Assembly (NCBI GenBank): GCA_016218965.1
Contig: JACRCP010000344.1
Location: 1-41,231, forward strand
Direction: 5' to 3'
Source: Deltaproteobacteria bacterium
GTDB lineage: Bacteria > Myxococcota > SpSt-1050 > JACRCP01
DNA: 41,231 bases
Made by a program: the position numbers and the translations under genes. The notes below the pieces were generated by a model. It searched no databases. It was not told the origin of the DNA and saw nothing but the letters and a program-made list of their open reading frames with translations. Shown here in pieces: positions 22,232 through 30,706 of this stretch (within the stretch, counting starts at the first letter, position 1; every line of letters starts with the position of its first letter).

Positions 22232-23284
22232 TCAGAGCGCCAAGTTCGCGCACGAGCACCCGCTGGCGGCCTCGTCCTGCGCTTCGTCGGGTTGCGATTT
22301 GGCGTCAGTGCTCGGCGAGCTCCCGCTGTCTCTGGCTCCGTTGCCGCCCGTCCCCGCTTCGGCGGTCCCGGCGTCCGCCGTTGCCGCCCCGTCCCAGGTC
22401 TCCGTTCCCCGGTCGGCCGAGCCGTCGGACGGATCGGACGCATCTGACGGATCGGACGCATCCGACGGATTGGACGTATCGTCCATTGCGTCGCTGTCGG
22501 CGCCGACACCCGCGTCAAGCGAGCCGGGGTCGTGCTGGTTTGCGATCGTCATGATCCAGTCAATGTGCAGGTCCATGCGCGTGTTCCAGCCGTTTTTGGT
22601 GCAACTCTTGTCGCCGCCCGAGACGACGCCGGCGATTCGGTCGACCCCGCCCTCCGCGACGATGCCGGGCGCGCCTGAATCGCCCGTGCAGGTGTTCTTG
22701 ACCACGCTCCCCGAAACGACGTTGTAGAACCCATACGAGTTGACGCTGTCGATCTCGACGGTCACGACACGTTTGGTCCCGAGGCCCGTCCCCTGCGCCG
22801 AGTCCATGCCGTACCCGACAAATGTCACAGCATCACCCTCTTGGCCATCGAGCGGGGTTGTTCGAAGCGGCATCGGCGCGATCCCGGAAACCGAGGACGA
22901 AAGGACACACACGGCTACGTCGTGGATGGGCGTGTTCACGCCGCCGATCTCGATGTAGTCGAAGTCCGGGTGCTTGAAGCACTCGCTGATGCCGTAGAAC
23001 TTGTCGGGCGCGAGCGCGTCGACGCCAAGCCGGAACTCGTCGTACACGTAGTCGTTTTTGAAGCAATGCGCCGCCGTGATGACGAGCTTTTTCGAAATCA
23101 GCGCTCCGGTGCATAGGTGATCGCCCGTCAGGGCGCCCACGGCCGGGTGCCCGTAGTCCGTGGTGCCGCCGACAATCGACCGCCGGCTTTCTCCATTCTG
23201 GCCGTGGGGAAAGCCCCCGCCGCACGACAAGAAAAGCACCGCCGCGCACGTCGCGGCGGTTCGGGCGCCCGTTGGCTTCTTCAT
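22232..23284 (-). CDS. Trypsin-like (S1) serine protease lipoprotein
   Basis: 350 residues from the ATG at 23284; a frame extension upstream to 23524 lies inside the preceding gene and is not used. A signal peptide ends at FLSC (Cys21, probable lipidation). IVGG at 37-40 follows an Arg-Arg and is the classic zymogen activation site. The catalytic triad is complete: His73 (TAAHC), Asp122 (HDVAV) and Ser203 (TCTGDSGAPG). A Ser-Asp repeat linker (about 265-295) and an Ala/Gly/Asp-rich tail end in GCSCANLAL, a Cys-rich tip reminiscent of, but shorter than, MYXO-CTERM sorting tails. The ATG overlaps the stop of the esterase gene by 4 bp, so the two are coupled. Confidence 0.9.
   Translation of the reverse strand: MKKPTGARTAATCAAVLFLSCGGGFPHGQNGESRRSIVGGTTDYGHPAVGALTGDHLCTGALISKKLVITAAHCFKNDYVYDEFRLGVDALAPDKFYGISECFKHPDFDYIEIGGVNTPIHDVAVCVLSSSVSGIAPMPLRTTPLDGQEGDAVTFVGYGMDSAQGTGLGTKRVVTVEIDSVNSYGFYNVVSGSVVKNTCTGDSGAPGIVAEGGVDRIAGVVSGGDKSCTKNGWNTRMDLHIDWIMTIANQHDPGSLDAGVGADSDAMDDTSNPSDASDPSDASDPSDGSADRGTETWDGAATADAGTAEAGTGGNGARDSGSSPSTDAKSQPDEAQDEAASGCSCANLAL
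22422..22484. repeat. 9-bp minisatellite, array 1 (in trypsin gene)
   Basis: Seven consecutive 9-base units such as GGATCGGAC and GCATCCGAC. On the coding minus strand they encode Ser-Asp-Ala/Pro repeats in the linker after the protease domain. Confidence 0.8.
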
Positions 23285-24675
23285 GGTTTCGGCCCCGAAA
23301 GCCTCTGTGTTACCCAGTCGATGATGTACTGGTTGTAGTCGCGGTTCCCATGGTCCAGGTCGCCGTCGGGGTCGGGTTCGGCGTAGTCTATCTTCGTCGG
23401 CGAGTGCATGTTGCAGCCGCCGCCCGAACCCGGCGCGTTCACGCACATCCTGAGGTTTTCGGACGACCCGCCCGGGGGCGCGGCCGCGATCGCCTTTCTC
23501 AACGCCTCGTGGTGGTAGTCGCACATCCCCATCGTCTGCTCCTGGCCCTGGTCGTCGGTGAACGTGATCGGCGTTTCACCGCAGCAACTCCCGTCGCCGC
23601 GGCTCCAGACGTGCATGATTGGAACGTCGATGTCCCCGCGTGAGACAACCCGATCCGGGATGTTCTCCTGATCAGTCATCGGTCCCACCTTCGCAGCGAC
23701 GAGCTGAGAGTCATAGGCCGTGCACCCCGCGGCGATGATCTCTTTGAACGCCTCGGAAAACACATGCGAGTCCATGACGATCCCCGAGAGACTGAGTCCC
23801 GCCCGCTCGAACGAGTAGGCAACCGAGAAGCAGCCGATGGAACCGGCGCTCGTGCCGTGAAGGAACGTGTGCGCGGTCGCGTACTTCTGCCGCGTGAAGG
23901 CTATCGCGGCCTTCGTCGCGAGCAGGCCATCAGCCGCGCGCGTTTTCCCGTTTTCATCGGGCGAGTTGGGGTTGTTCGGCTCCGGGACACCCACGCCCGA
24001 GTACACGTCGTGGTCGCACATCGAGGGCATGAGGAACCTGAATCCCGCCGTGTGGTTCCTGACCTTCGCGACCAGTCCCGTTTCGTTCGCGAGGTTCCCA
24101 AGCGAGGTGAACTGTTCTTCGTCGATGCTGTCCGGGTAGAAGTTGGGCGGCACGTACGACCCGTCCGACGCGAACGCCCCCACGCCGCCGCCGTGGAGCC
24201 TGACCCAAAGTGGTCGCTCCTCGCCTGCGCCAAGACCCGCCGGATAGACGATGACAAACGTCTGCCAGCCCGAGAGCCCGCACGTGTACGCCTTGTTCCG
24301 GTAGAACTCGGCGCGAAACCCGGACTGTGTGGCCGTGTCTGCGAGTTCGATCTGGTCGACGGTGAACGGCTCGTCGATCGTTTTTCCGCCCCACGGTCCG
24401 GCGTCGAAACCGGTGTCCGGCAGGCCGGCGTCTTCAACAGAAACGTCGGGCCCGCCGCCGTCTGAACCGGCGTCGGGCAAGGACGTGTCGGGCGGGTCTG
24501 ACGCGTCGGACCCGTCGGACGCATCGGACTGATCTGTGGTGTCGGCGACGGCACCGTCCTGCGCGCCGGCATCGGGCAGGGACGCACCGGACGCGGCGGA
24601 CTCGCCGTCGCATCCGCACGCCGCCACGGACGTCGCAAGGCCAAAACCGAGCAAAAGCAATTCGGCCATTCTCAT
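23281..24675 (-). CDS. Alpha/beta-hydrolase (esterase/PHB-depolymerase-like) lipoprotein
   Basis: 464 residues. A signal peptide with lipobox SVAAC places the lipidated Cys at residue 20. A Ser/Asp/Pro-rich linker (about 25-85) includes a Ser-Asp minisatellite. The enzyme domain contains an oxyanion-type RLHGGGVG segment and a nucleophile elbow HGTSAGSIG near residue 270, the GxSxG motif of alpha/beta hydrolases. Several cysteine pairs (GSCCGE, CDYHHE) suggest disulphides. The likely substrate is an ester or polyester outside the cell; the acid and His of the triad cannot be assigned with confidence. It is the middle gene of a vWA - esterase - trypsin run, with a 37-bp gap before it and a 4-bp overlap after it. 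Confidence 0.78.
   Translation of the reverse strand: MRMAELLLLGFGLATSVAACGCDGESAASGASLPDAGAQDGAVADTTDQSDASDGSDASDPPDTSLPDAGSDGGGPDVSVEDAGLPDTGFDAGPWGGKTIDEPFTVDQIELADTATQSGFRAEFYRNKAYTCGLSGWQTFVIVYPAGLGAGEERPLWVRLHGGGVGAFASDGSYVPPNFYPDSIDEEQFTSLGNLANETGLVAKVRNHTAGFRFLMPSMCDHDVYSGVGVPEPNNPNSPDENGKTRAADGLLATKAAIAFTRQKYATAHTFLHGTSAGSIGCFSVAYSFERAGLSLSGIVMDSHVFSEAFKEIIAAGCTAYDSQLVAAKVGPMTDQENIPDRVVSRGDIDVPIMHVWSRGDGSCCGETPITFTDDQGQEQTMGMCDYHHEALRKAIAAAPPGGSSENLRMCVNAPGSGGGCNMHSPTKIDYAEPDPDGDLDHGNRDYNQYIIDWVTQRLSGPKP
24494..24529. repeat. 9-bp minisatellite, array 2 (in esterase gene)
   Basis: Four 9-base units (GGGTCTGAC, GCGTCGGAC, CCGTCGGAC, GCATCGGAC), encoding Ser-Asp-Xaa on the minus strand in the lipoprotein linker. 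Confidence 0.78.
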
Positions 24676-24712
24676 TGCGCCCTCACCGCCAGGGACGGCA
24701 TCGAATTGTCCC

Positions 24713-25942
24713 TCACAGCACGATCGGCCCGGGGCACCCGTACACGACGTCTATGTCCGACACCTCTCCGCCGAGGATCCTGTCGCACGCGCCGCCTTTG
24801 AAGTGGATGCTGTTCGTGGCGGGGTCGTACTCCCAGCCGTCGGCCGGGTCGCGGGGGATCTCGTGCGGGTCGTCGTTGAAGTAGACGTAGATCTTCTCCA
24901 AATCCTCCGGGTTTTGCCCGAGGAGGAAGTCGCACCGAATCGCGCCGGCCGCGATCGTCTCCAACGCCGTCATGAGCTCGGCCTCGTCATCAGCGTAGTA
25001 CCCCTTGCCGGTCCCGCCGGCCGTCGCGATCGCGTCCATCTGGGTCATGTCGGCATCGGTCGAAAACCCGACCGCGTAGGTCTCGACCGGGACGGCCTGC
25101 GTGTACAACTCGGTCGCCGCCGCGTCACCGAAAGGTCCGCCGCAATCCCTGCTCTCGCCGCCGTCGCTCACAAGGAGAATTGCGTTGAACCGCGATGCGT
25201 CCTGGATCTGCGGCTCGCCGAGAAGCGCGTGGAGCGTGGGACCGGTTGTCGTTTCGGGGTTGCCGCTGTCGCAGAGATACCACGGCGACGTCCCGAAAGG
25301 GCTCCCAATTGCCAGCAACGGATCGAGGAAGTCGTTTATGGCCTTCGCGTTGGCTTCCGCCACCGGGACGACGACGGTCCCCGGCGAGCACCCGCCCGCG
25401 CGGCAGGCCGAAAACGTCGCCAGCCCGAAGCGGACGTCGGCGTCAAAGCGCGTGGTGATGGTCTTGATTGCCTTTTTCGCCACGTCCCAGCGCTTGGCCC
25501 CGCCCGCTTCGCGTTCCATGCTCCCGCTCCGGTCGAGCACGATGAGGACGTTGGGGGCAAGGCGCGTCGTCTCGAACTCGACGGCGCCGCAGTCCCCGGC
25601 CGCCTTGCAGATCCCCTCGTCAAGGCACACGAAACCGCTTTCGCAGTCGCCGTCGTTTTTGCACGCCTTCTCTTCGAGGCACGTGAGCGACCCCCCGCCG
25701 CAGTGCAGTCCCGGGCCGCAGTCGCCGTCCACGACGCAGGTCCCCGTCGCGATGCACCGCCCCGACTTGCTGCAGAAATCTCCCTCCTGGCAGTCGGTAT
25801 CAGAAGCGCACCCGCCCGCGTCGAATCCGCCCGCGTCGCCCGCGGCCCCCCCGTCCCCGGCGGCCGGGATCTCGACGCCCGCATCCGACCCTCCGCCGCA
25901 CGCGAAAAAGACCAGCCCAACAGCCCACCCGGCATTTCTCAT
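24713..25942 (-). CDS. von Willebrand factor A-domain lipoprotein with Cys-rich N-terminal repeats
   Basis: 409 residues. A short signal peptide ends FFAC (Cys15). Residues 45-120 contain repeated short Cys modules (CxxDxDC followed by GxxC), as found in many surface lipoproteins of this kind of genome. The vWA domain begins near residue 128 with VLIVLDRSGSM, giving the MIDAS DxSxS motif; a later LVSDGGES supplies the second metal-site strand. The C-terminal 80 residues hold further cysteines. Such proteins bind ligands or act in cell-surface contact; no enzymatic role is expected. A GGGAGGGG ribosome-binding site precedes the ATG. It is the first gene of the minus-strand run of three secreted proteins. 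Confidence 0.85.
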   Translation of the reverse strand: MRNAGWAVGLVFFACGGGSDAGVEIPAAGDGGAAGDAGGFDAGGCASDTDCQEGDFCSKSGRCIATGTCVVDGDCGPGLHCGGGSLTCLEEKACKNDGDCESGFVCLDEGICKAAGDCGAVEFETTRLAPNVLIVLDRSGSMEREAGGAKRWDVAKKAIKTITTRFDADVRFGLATFSACRAGGCSPGTVVVPVAEANAKAINDFLDPLLAIGSPFGTSPWYLCDSGNPETTTGPTLHALLGEPQIQDASRFNAILLVSDGGESRDCGGPFGDAAATELYTQAVPVETYAVGFSTDADMTQMDAIATAGGTGKGYYADDEAELMTALETIAAGAIRCDFLLGQNPEDLEKIYVYFNDDPHEIPRDPADGWEYDPATNSIHFKGGACDRILGGEVSDIDVVYGCPGPIVL

Positions 25943-26008
25943 GGCACCCCTCCCTTGTCGCCTGCATTCTACCCCAATGCCGCGCCACTTGAAAGCCGGA
26001 CCCGCGCT

Positions 26009-26038
26009 GTCCCATCGGACCGATCGGTCCGATGGGAC
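26009..26038. repeat. 30-bp perfect palindrome, with 9-bp minisatellite array 3
   Basis: GTCCCATCGGACCGA is followed directly by its exact reverse complement. The right part continues as 9-base units GGACCGATC, GGTCCGATG, GGACTGATC and GGTCGGATC (26017-26052), related to the Ser-Asp minisatellites in the lipoprotein genes but here non-coding. It sits between the divergent vWA and etfB genes, 44 bases before the etfB -35 box. It may be an operator, a cruciform or a decayed repeat. Confidence 0.8.
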
Positions 26039-26081
26039 TGATCGGTCGGATCAAGACGTTGCCGCACAGCGTCAATTTCGC

Positions 26082-26110
26082 TTGACACTTCCCTGACATT
26101 GGGGATACAA
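26082..26110 (+). promoter_or_regulatory. Sigma70-type promoter of the etfBA operon
   Basis: TTGACA at 26082-26087 is followed after 17 bases by ATACAA (26105-26110), or after 18 by TACAAA. The ribosome-binding site AAAGGAGGT (26122-26130) and the GTG start (26136) follow closely. Confidence 0.65.
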
Positions 26111-26135
26111 AAAATCGCACCAAAGGAGGTCACAC

Positions 26136-26891
26136 GTGAAAATACTGGTCACCTCAAAACGAGTCACCGACCCGGACATGAAGATCAAGGTCAAAGCCGA
26201 CGGGACAGGCATCGTCACCGACGGGATGAACTACAAGGTCAACCCGTTTGACGAGATAGCCATCGAGGAGGCGCTGCGCATCAAGGAGAAGGGCGGGGGC
26301 GCCGAGGTGGTCGTCGTCGGGATAGGCGGCAAGGACGCTGCCCTCGAGATACGTTCCGGCCTCGCGATGGGCGCCGACCGCGGGATCCACGTCCTTTGCG
26401 AGCAGGCGGTCGACTCGAGCGTCGTCGCGCAGATTCTCGCCAAGGTCTACGAGACGGAAAAGCCCGACTTTGTCATCATGGGCAAGCAGGCGGTGGACGA
26501 CGACAGCAACCAGGCCGCGCAGATGCTGGCCGGGGCGCTGGGAGTTCCACAGGCGTGCTTCGCCTCGAAGGTTGAGCTTGCCGGTGACGCCAAGAGTGCC
26601 AGGGTCACCCGCGAGGTGGACGGCGGTCTCGAGACCATCGAAGTGACCTTCCCCGCGGTCCTGACGGCCGACCTCCGCCTAAACGAGCCGCGCTACGCCT
26701 CGCTCCCCGGCATCATGAAGGCCAAGAAGAAGAAAATAGACGAGATCCCGGTTGCCAGCCTTGGCGTCGACACGAACCCGCGCGTCAAGTTCGTCAAGAT
26801 GACCGAACCCCCCACCCGCAAGGCCGGGGTGAAGGTCGCCGACGTCCCGACGCTGGTCCAGAAGCTCAAGGAAGAGGCCAAAGTCATCTGA
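26136..26891 (+). CDS. etfB: Electron transfer flavoprotein, beta subunit
   Basis: 251 residues from a GTG preceded at 6 bases by a full AGGAGG. The N-terminal MKILVTSKRVTDPDMKIKV, the VNPFDEIAIEEALRIKE segment (about 37-53) and the AMP-site region (ADRGIHVL, then DDDSNQAAQMLAGALGVP near 122-139) are diagnostic of EtfB. With EtfA it forms the soluble FAD/AMP heterodimer that collects electrons from acyl-CoA and related dehydrogenases. It heads an operon with etfA and a membrane Fe-S oxidoreductase that would pass the electrons to quinone. The final LVQKLKEEAKVI is the usual C-terminal helix. Length is typical. Confidence 0.97.
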   Translation: MKILVTSKRVTDPDMKIKVKADGTGIVTDGMNYKVNPFDEIAIEEALRIKEKGGGAEVVVVGIGGKDAALEIRSGLAMGADRGIHVLCEQAVDSSVVAQILAKVYETEKPDFVIMGKQAVDDDSNQAAQMLAGALGVPQACFASKVELAGDAKSARVTREVDGGLETIEVTFPAVLTADLRLNEPRYASLPGIMKAKKKKIDEIPVASLGVDTNPRVKFVKMTEPPTRKAGVKVADVPTLVQKLKEEAKVI

Positions 26892-26987
26892 GGCAGGCAT
26901 GAGGCCCGAGGCGGGAGGCATGAGTGGGGGCGGCCGGAGCGACCCCGAATAGGGGCGGTAGAACCGAACGAAAGAAGGAGAAAAACG

Positions 26988-27962
26988 ATGGGAAACGTAT
27001 TGATCATAGCCGAACAGTTCAAGGGCAAACTCAAGAAAGCGACGCTTTCGGCCATCACGCTCGGGAAGATGGTCGCCGAGAAGTCCGGCGGCGCGGTCGA
27101 CGCGCTGGTCATGGGGGGCGGCGTCGCGGCGGCGGCCGATGAGATCAAGGTGTACGGCGTGAAGAAGGCCTTCCTGGCCGACTCGCCTGCGCTTGAGAAC
27201 TACGTCGCCGAGCCGTACGCCCAGACCGTGGCCGAGGTGATGAAGTCCGGCGGTCACGAGTTCGCGTTTGCGGCGGCGACGGCGTTTGCCAAGGATCTCA
27301 TGCCTCGCCTTGCCTCCAAGTTCACGGCGGGGATGGCAAGCGAGATCTGCGGCGTCTCGTTCGACGGCGCAAAGCCGGTCTTCGCCCGGCCGGTGTGGGC
27401 GGGCAACGCCATCGCGCACGTGACCATCGAGTCGGCGCAGAAGTTCGGCACCGTGCGCGCGACCGAGTTCGAGCACGCAAAACCCGGCGAGGCGGGCGTC
27501 GTGACACCGGTGACCGTGACCGCCGACCCGGCCAAATGCGGCGTCAAGTACGTCGGGTTTGCCGAGACCAAGTCCGAACGCCCCGAGCTCACCGAGGCCA
27601 GGGTCGTGATATCCGGCGGACGCGGCTGCAAGGGGCCCGAGGGCTTCAAGATTCTCGAGGAGCTTGCCGACACGCTCACCGCCGCCATCGGCGCGTCGCG
27701 CGCCGCGGTGGACTCGGGCTGGGTCCCCAACGACCTCCAGGTCGGCCAGACCGGCAAGATCGTCGCGCCCGATCTCTACATTGCGGCCGGGCTCTCCGGC
27801 GCCATCCAGCACCTCGCGGGCATGAAGGGGAGCAAGGTCATCGTTGCCATAAACAAGGACTCCGAGGCCCCGATCTTCTCGGTCGCCGACTACGGGCTCG
27901 TGGCCGATCTCTTCAAGGCGGTCCCGGAGCTCACGGCGGCGTTGAAGGCCGCGAAGGCGTGA
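26988..27962 (+). CDS. etfA: Electron transfer flavoprotein, alpha subunit
   Basis: 324 residues. The N-terminal domain ([20 protein letters not shown]) is followed by the FAD-binding C-terminal domain: [19 protein letters not shown] near residue 210, SRAAVDSGW with [20 protein letters not shown] near 233-268, and [19 protein letters not shown] with APIF. These match the EtfA signature. It binds the FAD that is re-oxidised by the membrane partner encoded 6 bp downstream. A GAAGGAG ribosome-binding site lies about 8 bases before the ATG. The 96-bp gap after etfB contains a short GAGGCATGAG direct repeat but no clear terminator, so the genes probably stay on one transcript. Confidence 0.97.
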   Translation: MGNVLIIAEQFKGKLKKATLSAITLGKMVAEKSGGAVDALVMGGGVAAAADEIKVYGVKKAFLADSPALENYVAEPYAQTVAEVMKSGGHEFAFAAATAFAKDLMPRLASKFTAGMASEICGVSFDGAKPVFARPVWAGNAIAHVTIESAQKFGTVRATEFEHAKPGEAGVVTPVTVTADPAKCGVKYVGFAETKSERPELTEARVVISGGRGCKGPEGFKILEELADTLTAAIGASRAAVDSGWVPNDLQVGQTGKIVAPDLYIAAGLSGAIQHLAGMKGSKVIVAINKDSEAPIFSVADYGLVADLFKAVPELTAALKAAKA

Positions 27963-27968
27963 ACCTTA

Positions 27969-30128
27969 ATGATCCCTACCCACGAAAGTGCGTTTTCGAT
28001 GGTGGCGTTTGCCGCCGTCATTGCGGTCGGGCTGGCCGTCTTCGCCCGGACGCTCTGGAAGCGCTGGGAGATCCTCACGATCGGGAAGCCCGAGGACCGG
28101 TTCTCGAACCCGGGCGCGAGGATCGCCAACATGCTCCGGGTGGCGATCTTCCAGTCGAAGATCCTAAACGAGTTCCAAGCCGGCATCATGCACGCCCTCA
28201 TCTTCTGGGGCTTCTGTGTGGTGTCGCTCAACACGACCATTTTCGTCGCCGAGGGTTTCTCAAACGAGCTTCTGCCGAAGGTCCTGCACGCCGTGGGGCT
28301 GGGCTCCGGGCAGGTCATGGGGAATCTCTACGCGGTCAGCAAGGACGTCTTTGAGGTCCTGGTGATAGTCGGCCTGGCGATCGCGTTCTACCGGCGCCTC
28401 GTCCTCCGGCCCGACCGCCTGACGTATTCGTTTGAGGCCAACCTCATCCTTTTGTTCATCTTCGTCCTCATGGTCTCCGATTTCTTCATGTTCGGCATCA
28501 AGCTCAACTCGCGCGAGCTCCCGGCCGAGTTCGCCAAGTACATCCCGGTCTCCGCGGCGTTCGGGTCGTTCGTGAAGGGCTGGTCGCAGGGCGCCCAGCA
28601 CACGTTCTACGCGGTCAACTTCTGGGTCCACCTCGTCGTACTCTTCACGTTCCTCAACATGCTGCCGCTCTCGAAGCACTTTCACGTCATCACGTCGATC
28701 CCGAACACGTACTTCGCGTCCCTCGAACCAAAGGGCCGGCTTTCGAAAATGAACCTCGAAGATGAGAACGCGACCTCGTTCGGGACGGGGCAGTTCGCGG
28801 ACTTGAGCTGGAAGAACATATTCGACACCTACACGTGCACCGAGTGCGGGCGCTGCCAGACGGTCTGCCCGGCCTATGAAACCAAGAAGCCCCTCTCCGA
28901 CAAGGAGATCAACCAGAACATCAAGCACGCGCTCTACGACCACGCCGCGGCGCTGCTCGACGCGAAGAGGCGGCCGGCGGGGGAGGCGGCGGGGGGCGCG
29001 GGGGAGGGCGGGGGCGAGGGCGGCGATGGCCAGCCGGCGGTCCCGACGCTGAACGGCGAAGTGGTCAAGGAAGAGACGCTCTGGGCATGCACCACGTGCC
29101 GCTGGTGCGACGAGGCGTGTCCGGTCACCATCGAAAACGTCCCCCGCATAGTGGACATGCGGCGCTACCTGGTGCTCACCGAATCGAAGTTCCCCAAGGA
29201 ACTCACCGCGGTCTTCAAGGGGCTCGAGAATCAGAGCAACCCGTGGGGTATCGGGAGCAACAAGCGGCAGGACTGGGCCGAGGGGATGGAGGGCCTCAAG
29301 TGGGCGTCGGAGAACCCCGATTTCGAGTACCTCTATTGGGTGGGGTGCGCCGGGTCGTTTGACGACAGGAACAAGAAGGTCACGCTCGCCATGCTCAAGA
29401 TCCTTGACGCGGCGGGTGTGAAATACGCCATGCTCGGAAACGAAGAGGGCTGTTGCGGCGACTCGGCGCGTCGTCTTGGCAACGAGTACCTCTTTCAGTC
29501 GCTGGTGCAGGCAAACGTGGAGATATTCAACACGTACAAGGTCAAGAAGATCATCACGACCTGCCCGCACGGCTACAACACGTTCAAGAACGAGTATCCG
29601 CAGTTCGGCGGGAACTACGAGGTATTCCACCACACCGAGCTCATCGCGCAATGGATTGGCGACGGGAAGCTCAAGCTCGCAAACGCCGTCGAGGGCGCAT
29701 GCACTTATCACGACTCGTGCTTCCTCGGCAGGTACAACGAGGTCTACGAGCCCCCGCGCGACATCCTCAAGGCCGTGCCGGGCGTTGGGCTCAAGGAGAT
29801 GCCCCAGAACCGGATGCGGTCGTTCTGTTGCGGCGCCGGCGGCGGCCGGATGTGGCTCGAGGAGACAATCGGAGAGCGCATCAACCGGAAACGCACGGCC
29901 GAGGCATTGTCTGTTCTGTCGGGGGACGCTACGCTCAAAGTCCCCCCCGAACCCCCCGCTCGCTCCGGCGAAATGAATCGGCCTGCGCTCGCCGGTCCTG
30001 ATGGCCACATTGCCACGGCCTGCCCGTTCTGCCTCATCATGCTCGACGACGGCGTCAAGGACAAGGGCGTCGAGGAGAAGGTCAAGACCCTGGACATCGC
30101 CGAGATCGTCGCGCGAAGCCTCGCCTGA
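27969..30128 (+). CDS. EtfD-like membrane Fe-S oxidoreductase (ETF:quinone oxidoreductase type) with in-frame repeat insertion
   Basis: 719 residues. About five transmembrane helices fill residues 8-250 and resemble nitrate-reductase gamma, with candidate haem histidines in MHALIFWGF, FWVHLVVLF and LSKHFHVI. Two 4Fe-4S motifs follow: CTECGRCQTVCPAY near residue 290 and CTTCRWCDEACPV near 374, separated by a Gly/Glu/Ala-rich spacer. The HdrD-type CCG domains lie at EEGCCGDSARRLG (about 494) and FCCGAGGGRMW (about 619). Proteins of this architecture beside etfBA are taken to transfer electrons from ETF to menaquinone. Residues about 651-675 are encoded by a palindromic repeat (copy B) inserted between the NRKRTAEAL helix and ATACPFCLIML, where homologues are normally continuous. 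Confidence 0.93.
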   Translation: MIPTHESAFSMVAFAAVIAVGLAVFARTLWKRWEILTIGKPEDRFSNPGARIANMLRVAIFQSKILNEFQAGIMHALIFWGFCVVSLNTTIFVAEGFSNELLPKVLHAVGLGSGQVMGNLYAVSKDVFEVLVIVGLAIAFYRRLVLRPDRLTYSFEANLILLFIFVLMVSDFFMFGIKLNSRELPAEFAKYIPVSAAFGSFVKGWSQGAQHTFYAVNFWVHLVVLFTFLNMLPLSKHFHVITSIPNTYFASLEPKGRLSKMNLEDENATSFGTGQFADLSWKNIFDTYTCTECGRCQTVCPAYETKKPLSDKEINQNIKHALYDHAAALLDAKRRPAGEAAGGAGEGGGEGGDGQPAVPTLNGEVVKEETLWACTTCRWCDEACPVTIENVPRIVDMRRYLVLTESKFPKELTAVFKGLENQSNPWGIGSNKRQDWAEGMEGLKWASENPDFEYLYWVGCAGSFDDRNKKVTLAMLKILDAAGVKYAMLGNEEGCCGDSARRLGNEYLFQSLVQANVEIFNTYKVKKIITTCPHGYNTFKNEYPQFGGNYEVFHHTELIAQWIGDGKLKLANAVEGACTYHDSCFLGRYNEVYEPPRDILKAVPGVGLKEMPQNRMRSFCCGAGGGRMWLEETIGERINRKRTAEALSVLSGDATLKVPPEPPARSGEMNRPALAGPDGHIATACPFCLIMLDDGVKDKGVEEKVKTLDIAEIVARSLA
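29919..29993 (+). repeat. In-frame palindromic element, copy B (inside the EtfD-like gene)
   Basis: Begins TCGGGGGAC, pairs with GTCCCCCCCGA about 22 bases on, and ends AATCGGCCTGCGCTCGCC. The outer pair T-A here replaces C-G of copies A and C, a compensatory change that keeps the stem. It encodes VPPEPPARSGEMNRPALA in the gene frame, the same frame and orientation as copy A in the secretin. Confidence 0.8.
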
Positions 30129-30201
30129 GCGTTTCCGTCACGTCTCGAATCCTGCGGCGCGAAGGCCGGGGCGACGCCTGCCCGGCGCGCGCGACGGTTT
30201 T

Positions 30202-30281
30202 TCCGGGGGATCGCTGCGCGGACTTCTCCCCCGGACCCCCTGCGGGCTCCGGCAGAGTGAATCCGCCTGCGCCCGCCCCAA
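30202..30281 (+). repeat. Palindromic element, copy C (intergenic)
   Basis: Begins CCGGGGG, pairs with CCCCCGG about 25 bases later, and ends AGTGAATCCGCCTGCGCCCGCC. In the frame equivalent to copies A and B it is open and reads SPGPPAGSGRVNPPAPA, although it is outside any gene. It lies about 210 bp from copy B. Confidence 0.78.
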
Positions 30282-30650
30282 CGACCAACCGCCTTGCCTC
30301 GCCGTAGCCTCCTGGCGAAGGCAGGGCGGTTCAGAACGGGCGCCGGGAAGGTGGCGGCCCGGCCGACCCGGGAGTCAGTTCCGTGTTCCCCAAAATCGGG
30401 GATGCACCCTCCTTCCCCTGCCATTCGGAGTACGTGCCGGAACGCCCCACCCCGGCGCGCCCTTCCTCCCCGGCTCGCGCATGCTCCGCCGGGTGTCATT
30501 GCTTCTGGCCCGAATCCGGGGCGAGCCGGGGCTCCAGGGCGCGTCGAGCCTTCGCAGCCGAAAGCCGCTGCTTCGGCGGAGTAGGCCCGGGGCGGGGCTC
30601 TGGGTGTCGGCTACGAATGTGCTCCGAATGTCAGTCCTTCCCCCGTCCTT

Positions 30651-30679
30651 TTGTGAACTCCCGCCGGATCGGGTAGAAT
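30651..30679 (+). promoter_or_regulatory. Sigma70-type promoter of the Cys-rich lipoprotein genes
   Basis: TTGTGA (30651-30656), a 17-base spacer and TAGAAT (30674-30679). GGAGG lies about 10 bases before the ATG at 30707, leaving a short leader. Confidence 0.65.
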
Positions 30680-30706
30680 AGAAACAACACGTTCCGGAGG
30701 CGTCAC

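Larger units (their letters stand above)
30129..30706. other. 578-bp intergenic region, repeat-rich
   Basis: No supported gene. It holds copy C of the palindromic element (30202-30281), then an imperfect hairpin around 30292-30332 (CGCCTTGCC...GGCGAAGGCAGGGCG), GC-rich sequence with several short inverted repeats, and at its end the promoter and ribosome-binding site of the Cys-rich lipoprotein gene. A terminator for the etf operon is expected here, but none is clear. Confidence 0.6.

Noticed and set aside
28260..30008. 582-codon minus-strand open frame opposite the EtfD-like gene
   Set aside because: The plus-strand frame carries both 4Fe-4S motifs and CCG domains; the antisense frame shows no family features.
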